A DNA stretch of 22,782 bases. Source: an uncultured Clostridia bacterium (GTDB lineage Bacteria; Bacillota; Clostridia; TANB77; CAG-465). Positions within the stretch are counted from its first letter, which is position 1; the number at the start of each line of letters is the position of its first letter. The notes under the pieces are model-generated. The model was given only the letters and a program-made list of their open reading frames with translations, had not been told where the DNA came from and ran no database searches. The DNA lies in assembly GCA_934162655.1 (NCBI GenBank), contig CAKPJL010000019.1, positions 1 through 22,782 of the forward strand, written 5' to 3'. This document shows, piece after piece, positions 1-5,517 of this stretch. The translations under genes and the position numbers were made by a program.

Positions 1-59
1 AACACTTTTGATTAAAAAAATAAGATAAAAACATTTATTACAATATAAAATATGCAAGT

Positions 60-88
60 ATTTTAATACAGCTTTTTCGTACTGTCAA
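60..88 (-). promoter_or_regulatory. sigma-A promoter for a gene left of the window
   Basis: On the minus strand TTGACA (83-88) and TAAAAT (60-65) are separated by exactly 17 bases. The -35 matches the consensus fully and the -10 differs at one base. Transcription would leave the window leftwards, so the controlled gene is not visible. Two palindromic boxes lie just upstream. Confidence 0.65.
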
Positions 89-111
89 GTATTTATTTAT
101 AATATTAACCT

Positions 112-142
112 TTTTGACAAAACTAGTGGGGTTTTGACAAAA
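112..142. repeat. two 11-bp palindromic boxes, operator-like
   Basis: TTTTGACAAAA occurs at 112-122 and again at 132-142, 20 bp from start to start, close to two helical turns. Each copy is an inverted repeat around a single central base (TTTTG-N-CAAAA). The pair lies about 24 and 44 bp upstream of the -35 box of the leftward promoter at 60-88. A regulator binding site is an inference. The right copy also overlaps the U-tract of the rsmB-like gene's terminator, so part of the similarity could be coincidence in AT-rich DNA. Confidence 0.4.
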
Positions 143-178
143 AAATAAAGTATAATTTATAGGTAGCATTATACTTTA
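139..178 (-). terminator. intrinsic terminator of the rsmB-like gene
   Basis: Read on the minus strand, an 11-bp perfect stem (146-156 with 168-178) with an 11-base loop is followed by seven U (139-145). It starts 4 bases after the stop codon of the methyltransferase gene. Confidence 0.8.
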
Positions 179-182
179 CTTT

Positions 183-1127
183 TTATATTTTCCTAAATTT
201 TGCTATATAAAATCCCTCCATATAATCTGACGGAATAATTCTTATTGTTTTTTCTAACTCAAATTTATTATTTATTTTAAATCCTTTGTATGAATTTTTT
301 ATATCTGTTAGTGTTATATTTTGTAATTCTAAACTAAAATTAGATATTGCCCACAAAACTATATCTTCATTTTCTTCTTTGTTTAAAGTGCATGTTGAAT
401 ATACAAGTATTCCACCAGGCTTTAAAGCTTCATATGCACTTTTTAAAAGCTTTTTTTGCATCTTTACTAATTCATTAACGGTCTTCTTCGACCAATTCTT
501 ATAACTTTGAACATTTTTTATATCAAATCTTCCTTCACCACTGCATGGAGTATCAAGTAATACTTTATCAAAGTTTTCTATGTTATTTCTTCCTATATAT
601 TCTCCTCTTCCATTGCTTACATCTATAATAGTAGCACCTTGTAGTAAAACATTATATTTAAGTCTTTCACACCTTATTTTATCTAATTCATTTGCTAAAA
701 TATATCCTTTATTATTCATTAGACAAGCTATTTGAGTAGTCTTACTCCCCGGTGCAGCAGTAAGATCAAGCACTTTTTCACCTTCTTTTGGGCATAGTAC
801 AAGTGGTGGAACCATACTAGACAAACTTTGCATATAAAAATAACCCTTTTCATATATTTCTAAGTTTTGTAACTCTTGTTCATTTTTGTTTTTTATTATT
901 AATGCATCTTTATACCAAAGAACCCTTTCAAATTTAATGTTTAATTCCTTAAAGTAAGACATTAAACTTTGTATATCATATTTTATAGTATTCACCCTTA
1001 CTGTTTGATACCTTTTAGAGCAAATTCCTCGTATAATATTATCTACTTGTCCATCTGTAAAGTTTTGATACAAGCTATCTATAAAATCACTGGGTAGTCT
1101 ATTTCTTGCCTCTGTAATAGAAATCAT
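183..1127 (-). CDS. RsmB/RsmF-type rRNA cytosine-C5 methyltransferase
   Basis: A 314-residue SAM-dependent RNA methyltransferase of the NOL1/NOP2/Sun family, which makes 5-methylcytosine in rRNA. The SAM loop AAPGSKT is at 124-130. Motif IV is DTPCSGEG (192-199) with Cys195, and motif VI is STCTL (244-248) with Cys246. The two cysteines are the release and nucleophile residues of the family. It has no N-terminal NusB-like domain and no long C-terminal extension, so it is closer to short RsmF/YebU-like proteins than to full-length RsmB; the exact target base cannot be told. ATG start with AGGAGG 7 bases upstream. It starts only 18 bases after the terminator hairpin of tRNA-Trp, with no convincing promoter of its own between them. 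Confidence 0.9.
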   Translation of the reverse strand: MISITEARNRLPSDFIDSLYQNFTDGQVDNIIRGICSKRYQTVRVNTIKYDIQSLMSYFKELNIKFERVLWYKDALIIKNKNEQELQNLEIYEKGYFYMQSLSSMVPPLVLCPKEGEKVLDLTAAPGSKTTQIACLMNNKGYILANELDKIRCERLKYNVLLQGATIIDVSNGRGEYIGRNNIENFDKVLLDTPCSGEGRFDIKNVQSYKNWSKKTVNELVKMQKKLLKSAYEALKPGGILVYSTCTLNKEENEDIVLWAISNFSLELQNITLTDIKNSYKGFKINNKFELEKTIRIIPSDYMEGFYIAKFRKI

Positions 1128-1144
1128 ATTTCCTCCTAATATAG

Positions 1145-1175
1145 AAAAATGAACTTAAATTGTTTTTTAAGTTCA
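1145..1175 (-). terminator. terminator between tRNA-Trp and the rsmB-like gene
   Basis: On the minus strand a perfect 10-bp stem, TGAACTTAAA (1166-1175) with its complement (1150-1159) and a 6-base loop, is followed by five U. It lies 9 bases beyond the encoded CCA end of tRNA-Trp. Confidence 0.8.
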
Positions 1176-1184
1176 CTTATTTCT

Positions 1185-1258
1185 TGGCAGGGGCACTAGG
1201 AATCGAACCTAGCTCTGGAGTTTTGGAGACTCTTATTCTACCGATGAACTATGCCCCT
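1185..1258 (-). tRNA. tRNA-Trp (anticodon CCA)
   Basis: A 74-nt cloverleaf including an encoded 3' CCA. Acceptor AGGGGCA pairs with TGCCCCT, the discriminator base is G, the D arm is GTTC/GAAT, the anticodon loop is CTCCAAA with CCA at 1224-1226 of the complement, and the T arm is CTAGG-TTCGATT-CCTAG. The outermost anticodon-stem pair is an A·C mismatch and the variable loop is four bases; the rest is regular. It has its own promoter and terminator. Confidence 0.96.
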
Positions 1259-1274
1259 ATATTACAACAATAAT

Positions 1275-1303
1275 ATTGTAACATTTTTTATTTTTTTTTG
1301 CAA
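1275..1303 (-). promoter_or_regulatory. promoter of tRNA-Trp
   Basis: Minus-strand TTGCAA (1298-1303), 17 bases, then TACAAT (1275-1280) with TGT directly before it (extended -10). Initiation would fall about 9 bases before the mature tRNA 5' end. The spacer is almost only A on the transcribed strand. Confidence 0.7.
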
Positions 1304-1309
1304 CATATT

Positions 1310-1999
1310 TTAAGAAATTTTTATTAATTTAAAGCCTGTAAAATCACATGAAATCATTTTATGATCTATTGAATCTATTAATCCCTCTTTTACCATTTTA
1401 TGTCCATACCCATGTAAATGTCCATATATGCAAAGTTTAACATTGTATTTTTTCATAATTTCTTCAAATCTACCACTACTATATGGTGGAAAGTGCATAG
1501 CGACTATAATTTGTTTGTCCGAATTTATTTTTTTTCCTTCTTTAAGCGAAAGCTCAAGCCTTCCCTCTTCACGTTTTATTATTCTTAAATTTTCTTCTTT
1601 ATTTTTACCTTCAACTTCATCCCAACCACGAGTTCCACATATAATATAATTCTCTATTTCAAAAGCATTATTGTGTAATATTTTTATTGTACTAAAGCCA
1701 TTTTCCAAAAGAAATTTTTCTACTTTTGTTTTTGTATTAAAATAATAATCATGGTTTCCCCTAAGAATTATTTTTTTTCCAGGGAGTTCATTTATAAATT
1801 TAAAATCTTTATAGGATTCTTCAAAATTGATTCCCCAAGAAATATCTCCTGCAATAATAACAGTATCATCATTTCCAACTTTTTTTTCCCAGTCTTTTTT
1901 TATTTTATCTTCATAATTATCCCATATTTTCCCGAATACATTCATTGGCTTATTTACACCAAAAGATAAATGAAGATCTGATATTGCAAATATAGCCAT
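1310..1999 (-). CDS. metallophosphoesterase, COG1768-like
   Basis: A 229-residue calcineurin-like phosphoesterase. The metal-binding motifs appear in order: SDLH (7-10), GDISWG (51-56), GNHD (81-84), a later MHFPP block and GHLHG near residue 193. The arrangement and length match the clostridial predicted phosphohydrolase group COG1768, whose substrate I do not know. ATG start with AGGAGG 7 bases upstream. It is the last gene of an apparent operon after the site-2 protease homologue and tsaD (9-base gap to tsaD). No clear hairpin terminator follows; the promoter of tRNA-Trp begins right after its stop. Confidence 0.85.
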   Translation of the reverse strand: MAIFAISDLHLSFGVNKPMNVFGKIWDNYEDKIKKDWEKKVGNDDTVIIAGDISWGINFEESYKDFKFINELPGKKIILRGNHDYYFNTKTKVEKFLLENGFSTIKILHNNAFEIENYIICGTRGWDEVEGKNKEENLRIIKREEGRLELSLKEGKKINSDKQIIVAMHFPPYSSGRFEEIMKKYNVKLCIYGHLHGYGHKMVKEGLIDSIDHKMISCDFTGFKLIKIS

Positions 2000-2008
2000 T
2001 ACTTCCTC

Positions 2009-3010
2009 CTAATCCTCTATATTTAAGTTTGCAACTGCATTTAAATCAAGTTTATCTTGTATATTATAATACTTATTATTAATAAAATTATAATATGCAG
2101 CACATCCTACCATAGCAGCATTATCTGTACAGTATTTTAAATCTGGTAAGTATACTTCAAATGAATTTTTATTCGCTTCATCTTCTAGCATTTTTCTAAG
2201 AACACTATTGGCAGATACTCCGCCTGCAAGTGCTACCTTTTTTATATTTTTTTCTTTCATCACCCTAATAGTGTTAGAAACCAACTCTTCGCATACCGTT
2301 TGCTCAAAAGAACAAGCTAAATCTTCTCTTCTTAACTTTTCCTTTTCCTTATTTGCTAGATTAATTACTGCTGTTTTTATACCACTAAAACTAAAATCAT
2401 AATTATCAAATCTAGTTTTAGGAAGCGTGTATGTTGGATTTCCTTTTTTTGCAAGATTGCTTACTTCAGGGCCTCCTGGATAACAAAGTCCTAAAACTCT
2501 TGCAACTTTGTCAAATGCTTCACCAACTGCGTCATCACGTGTTTTTCCAAGTATTTCGAATTTTGTATAATCATGGACAAATATTAAATGTGTATGTCCC
2601 CCTGACACAACAAGACATAAAAATTCAGGCTGTAAATCTTTGTAAGTTAAATAGTTTGCAGCAATATGTCCTGCTATATGATGTGTCGGCACTATTGGAA
2701 TATTTAGACTATATGCTAAAGCCTTAGCATACGAAACTCCAACAAGCAAAGCACCTATAAGACCTGGCCCATATGTTACACCAATAAAATCTAAATCCTT
2801 AAAAGTGATATTTGCTTTTTTTATTGCCTCATCAACAACAAAAGGTATATTTGATATATGTTCTCTAGAAGCAATCTCTGGCACAACACCACCATACATT
2901 TTATGTATTTCAATTTGTGTTGACACAACATTTGATAAAACTTCTCTACCATCTTTTATAATTGCAACTGATGTTTCATCGCAACTTGTTTCTATCGTAA
3001 GACCTATCAT
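2009..3010 (-). CDS. tsaD: tRNA N6-adenosine threonylcarbamoyltransferase TsaD
   Basis: A 333-residue member of the Kae1/TsaD/YgjD family. It transfers the threonylcarbamoyl group to A37 of ANN-decoding tRNAs together with TsaB, TsaC and TsaE, none of which is in this window. The ASKHA-type N-terminus reads GLTIETSCDETS (3-14), the metal-binding HxxxH is His111/His115, and the nucleotide-binding glycines include SGGH, GEAFDKVAR and AGGVSAN. I chose the ATG at 3008-3010 because AAAGGAG sits 8 bases before it and the family starts there. An upstream in-frame start would add ten unrelated residues and run into the preceding gene. The preceding gene's stop is 11 bases upstream. Confidence 0.96.
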   Translation of the reverse strand: MIGLTIETSCDETSVAIIKDGREVLSNVVSTQIEIHKMYGGVVPEIASREHISNIPFVVDEAIKKANITFKDLDFIGVTYGPGLIGALLVGVSYAKALAYSLNIPIVPTHHIAGHIAANYLTYKDLQPEFLCLVVSGGHTHLIFVHDYTKFEILGKTRDDAVGEAFDKVARVLGLCYPGGPEVSNLAKKGNPTYTLPKTRFDNYDFSFSGIKTAVINLANKEKEKLRREDLACSFEQTVCEELVSNTIRVMKEKNIKKVALAGGVSANSVLRKMLEDEANKNSFEVYLPDLKYCTDNAAMVGCAAYYNFINNKYYNIQDKLDLNAVANLNIED

Positions 3011-3021
3011 ATTTTTCTCCT

Positions 3022-3678
3022 TTAAAGTAGTATAAACCAAGATATAGCCCCCATTAAAATATTATATAATGGAGTAATTAGTAGTTGCCCAAAATCTGTT
3101 ATGAAAAATATAAGAATTATATAAAAAGAGTACCTTTCTAAAATTTCCATAAATTTCTTAGCTTTATTAGGTAAAAAATAATATAAAACCTTAGAACCAT
3201 CAAATGGTGGAAAAGGTAACATATTAAATATTGCAAATATTATATTAAATGATATAGCAAGATACATCATAGTAGTTAATGACTGGAATAATGATTGGTT
3301 TACATTATAAAGTCCAAACATACCAGTTTTAAACATTATTTTAAATAAAAGTGTAAATATTATAGCAAGTACCAAATTAGAAAGTGGACCTGCAAGTGCA
3401 ACAAGCATATTATCTCTTCTTTTATTTTTAAAATTTCTATCATCTACTAAAACAGGTTTTCCCCAACCAAACCCAAAAAGTGCTATACAAATAAATCCAA
3501 AAAGATCAATATGTGCAAAAGGTTGTAGGGTTAAACGTCCAAATAATTTTTGTGATTTATCTCCAAGCTTATATGCCGTATACGCATGAAAATACTCATG
3601 TATAGAAAGTGATATTAAAAGTGCTGGAAGTGTATATAAAAAACTTATAAGCCCCTCTGTTGTAAATATATTAAACAA
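3022..3678 (-). CDS. site-2 protease family (peptidase M50) membrane protein
   Basis: A 218-residue polytopic membrane metalloprotease homologue of the short M50 type (YwhC-like). The zinc motif HEYFH lies at 27-31 in the first membrane segment, and the second motif NMLPFPPFDG near the C-terminal third supplies the aspartate ligand. Short family members lack the PDZ domain, as here, and their substrates are mostly unknown. The start is uncertain. A TTG at 3685-3687 directly abuts the AGGAG and is too close, while the in-frame TTG at 3676-3678 has a 9-base spacing, so I prefer it. First gene of the operon with tsaD and the phosphoesterase. Confidence 0.87.
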   Translation of the reverse strand: MFNIFTTEGLISFLYTLPALLISLSIHEYFHAYTAYKLGDKSQKLFGRLTLQPFAHIDLFGFICIALFGFGWGKPVLVDDRNFKNKRRDNMLVALAGPLSNLVLAIIFTLLFKIMFKTGMFGLYNVNQSLFQSLTTMMYLAISFNIIFAIFNMLPFPPFDGSKVLYYFLPNKAKKFMEILERYSFYIILIFFITDFGQLLITPLYNILMGAISWFILL

Positions 3679-3706
3679 TAAACTCAACTCCTAATTAATA
3701 ATATAT

Positions 3707-3735
3707 ATTTTAACTCAAATTTCGCCTTTTTTCAA
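3707..3735 (-). promoter_or_regulatory. promoter of the M50–tsaD–phosphoesterase operon
   Basis: Minus-strand TTGAAA (3730-3735), 17 bases, TAAAAT (3707-3712). It is placed 28 bases upstream of the proposed TTG start of the M50 gene. Confidence 0.55.
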
Positions 3736-3754
3736 TATAAATTTAAATTTATAG

Positions 3755-4417
3755 TTATACATCTTCTATTTGCCAATCGATTGGCTCCATAGAGTGCCTT
3801 TTTAAAAATTCATTTGTCTTTGAAAAATGTGAACAACCTTCAAAACCGTATTTAACAGAAAAAGGACTTGGATGTGATGATGTAAGTATTAAATGTATAG
3901 GGTTTGTTATAAGTTTTGCTTTCTCTTTTGCAAAATTCCCCCATAGTAAAAATACAACTGGTGTATCTTTTTTATTAATTTCTTCTATTATTTTATCTGT
4001 AAAAATTTCCCATCCTTTATTTTTATGAGATGCTGGTTTGTCCTTTTCTACCGTAAGTACGCTATTAAGTAAAAGAACTCCTTGTTTTGCCCACTTATAT
4101 AGATAACCGTTATTTGGAATTTTACATCCGAGATCACGATTTATTTCTTTATAGATATTTTCAAGTGAAGGTGGCACTTTAACTCCTACATTTACTGAAA
4201 AACACATACCATGTGCCTCTCCTACACCATGGTATGGATCTTGACCTATTATTACTACTTTTACTTTATCATATGGTGTACTTTGCAAAGCAAAAAATAT
4301 ATTCTTTCTTGGAGGGAATATAGTCTTCGTCTTATATTCTTTATCTACAAATTCATGTAACTTCTTATAATAATCTTTCTTTGATTCCTCTTCTATTATA
4401 TTTTTAAAATAATTCAT
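3755..4417 (-). CDS. ung: uracil-DNA glycosylase, family 1
   Basis: A 220-residue enzyme that removes uracil from DNA as the first step of base excision repair. The water-activating motif GQDPYHG (58-64, Asp60), the Phe of GMCFS that stacks on uracil (70-74), LLLNS (115-119) and the minor-groove motif HPSPFS (182-187, His182) are all present, and the length is typical. I chose the ATG at 4415-4417, preceded by GGTGGT. An upstream in-frame TTG has no ribosome binding site and lies upstream of the predicted transcription start. It is apparently a single-gene transcript, divergent from the small membrane gene. Confidence 0.97.
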   Translation of the reverse strand: MNYFKNIIEEESKKDYYKKLHEFVDKEYKTKTIFPPRKNIFFALQSTPYDKVKVVIIGQDPYHGVGEAHGMCFSVNVGVKVPPSLENIYKEINRDLGCKIPNNGYLYKWAKQGVLLLNSVLTVEKDKPASHKNKGWEIFTDKIIEEINKKDTPVVFLLWGNFAKEKAKLITNPIHLILTSSHPSPFSVKYGFEGCSHFSKTNEFLKRHSMEPIDWQIEDV

Positions 4418-4432
4418 TTTACCACCAATATA

Positions 4433-4461
4433 AGTATAGCACAACTATAAATATACTTCAA
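4433..4461 (-). promoter_or_regulatory. promoter of ung
   Basis: Minus-strand TTGAAG (4456-4461), 17 bases, TATACT (4433-4438) preceded by TGC (extended -10). The predicted start near 4426 leaves a leader of only about 9 bases that holds the GGTGGT sequence. It is back to back with the plus-strand promoter; the two -35 boxes are 14 bp apart. Confidence 0.65.
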
Positions 4462-4475
4462 GTTTTAATTTTTTA

Positions 4476-4504
4476 TTGACTTTAATTAATATAGGTGATA
4501 TAAT
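4476..4504 (+). promoter_or_regulatory. promoter of the plus-strand small membrane gene
   Basis: TTGACT (4476-4481), 17 bases, TATAAT (4499-4504) with TGA directly before it, an extended -10. It is one of the strongest promoters in the window by consensus match and the only good one pointing right. Confidence 0.75.
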
Positions 4505-4536
4505 ATTTACATAATATTTCAAGGAGGGTTAGACTA

Positions 4537-4809
4537 ATGTCAAACTTTGTTTTAGTGCTGGTTAATTTAACACAAATAATTTTTACGCTTAGCATATTAT
4601 TTTTGTTATTTTCTAACCTGCGCAGCAAAGATGTCAAAAAATGCTTTTTTAGAAGATGTATAGTTATAATTATACTTGTAATAAAAATACTATTGAGTAG
4701 TAAATTTTCACCTGATGAACCCTTAACGCTCTATCTTATAGGATTAATCGTCATAGCAATATGTGGTATTCCTGAAATCCACCATATTTATAACAATAAA
4801 GATAAATAA
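4537..4809 (+). CDS. small three-segment membrane protein, unknown function
   Basis: A 90-residue protein that I do not recognise. Hydrophobic segments lie at about 4-26, 41-55 and 62-78. A basic loop with several Lys and Arg and two Cys (30-41) separates the first two, and the C-terminus is short and charged. It is supported as a real gene by a near-consensus extended -10 promoter, an AAGGAGGG ribosome binding site about 9 bases before the ATG, and a strong terminator right after its stop. It is the only gene on the plus strand and sits between ung and the MBL hydrolase. No conserved motif hints at a role. Confidence 0.75.
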   Translation: MSNFVLVLVNLTQIIFTLSILFLLFSNLRSKDVKKCFFRRCIVIIILVIKILLSSKFSPDEPLTLYLIGLIVIAICGIPEIHHIYNNKDK

Positions 4810-4813
4810 AGAT

Positions 4814-4841
4814 AAAAACTCCCCTTACAAGGGGAGTTTTT
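4814..4841. terminator. bidirectional intrinsic terminator
   Basis: A GC-rich stem ACTCCCC/GGGGAGT is extended by A-tract/T-tract pairing (4814-4826 with 4829-4841), giving a U-run on either strand. It ends the plus-strand membrane gene and also the converging recJ–rel–MBL operon, whose stop codon (4842-4844) touches it. Confidence 0.92.
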
Positions 4842-5516
4842 TTATAAATCAACTTTGTTTTTGATTTTAAGGAGTAGCTTTATTCTTTTTTTTGCACTTA
4901 ATAAATCTGTTACATTTCCATGTCCTGGATATACTTTTATGTATTCTTCACCAAACATATTAAATATTTTCCTTAATGAACTTAGCATTTCATCAAAAGA
5001 TGAAGTGTCAAGATCACATCTTCCATAACAATTATCAAATATCGTATCTCCTGTAAATAAACTTTTAGAGTTCTTTTCATATATACACAAAGAACCAGAT
5101 GTATGTCCTGGTGTATGTATTAGCTTAAAACTCATACTTCCTACACTAAAACTATATGAGTCACTAACACAAAGTATTTTATCATTACTAATATGCTTTA
5201 CATCCATATCATTTAAAATATATGCACAGTTTGAAATTGGATTGCTTAGTTTTTCTACATCACTTTTTTCTATAATCATTTTACATTTATACTTATCTAT
5301 AATATCTTTTGCTGCTCCAATATGGTCAGCATGAGAATGAGTAATAATTATATAATTAATGTTTAGACCAAGTTTGTCTATATTTTTAATAATTAAATCT
5401 TTTTGATCGCCAGGGTCTATTAAAACAGCCTCTTTTGACTCTTCATATACTAAATACGAATTAGTAACATGTTCTAGTCCATTTATCTTTACTTCTATTT
5501 TTTCTACATTAATCAC
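4842..5516 (-). CDS. MBL-fold metallo-hydrolase (glyoxalase II-like)
   Basis: A 224-residue metallo-beta-lactamase-fold hydrolase. The zinc motif HSHADH follows ITH (His60, His62, Asp64, His65), with further ligands in PGHTSGS, TGDTIFD and YPGHGN. This is the YqgX/GloB-like subgroup, often annotated hydroxyacylglutathione hydrolase, but the true substrate is unclear in organisms without glutathione. It starts at a GTG one base after the rel stop codon, with GGAAGG about 10 bases upstream inside rel, so the two are very probably translationally coupled. The recJ–rel–MBL neighbourhood is common in clostridia. The stop codon abuts the bidirectional terminator. Confidence 0.9.
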   Translation of the reverse strand: MINVEKIEVKINGLEHVTNSYLVYEESKEAVLIDPGDQKDLIIKNIDKLGLNINYIIITHSHADHIGAAKDIIDKYKCKMIIEKSDVEKLSNPISNCAYILNDMDVKHISNDKILCVSDSYSFSVGSMSFKLIHTPGHTSGSLCIYEKNSKSLFTGDTIFDNCYGRCDLDTSSFDEMLSSLRKIFNMFGEEYIKVYPGHGNVTDLLSAKKRIKLLLKIKNKVDL

Positions 5517-5517
5517 T

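Noticed and set aside
134..156. TTGACA followed by TATAAT on the plus strand
   Set aside because: The spacer is only 11 bases, no gene follows on that strand, and both hexamers are explained by the terminator stem and the palindromic box.
1262..1299. hairpin followed by a long T-run on the plus strand
   Set aside because: Nothing is transcribed rightwards here. The T-run is the A-rich spacer of the tRNA-Trp promoter on the other strand and the hairpin overlaps its -10.
3011..3040. ten-residue N-terminal extension of TsaD
   Set aside because: The internal ATG has the AAAGGAG site and matches the family start; the extension would overlap the preceding gene.
3736..3753. 18-bp perfect palindrome just after ung
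   Set aside because: It is only A and T, would form a weak hairpin and has no U-run on the minus strand, so I do not call it a terminator; an operator for the M50 operon promoter is possible but unsupported.
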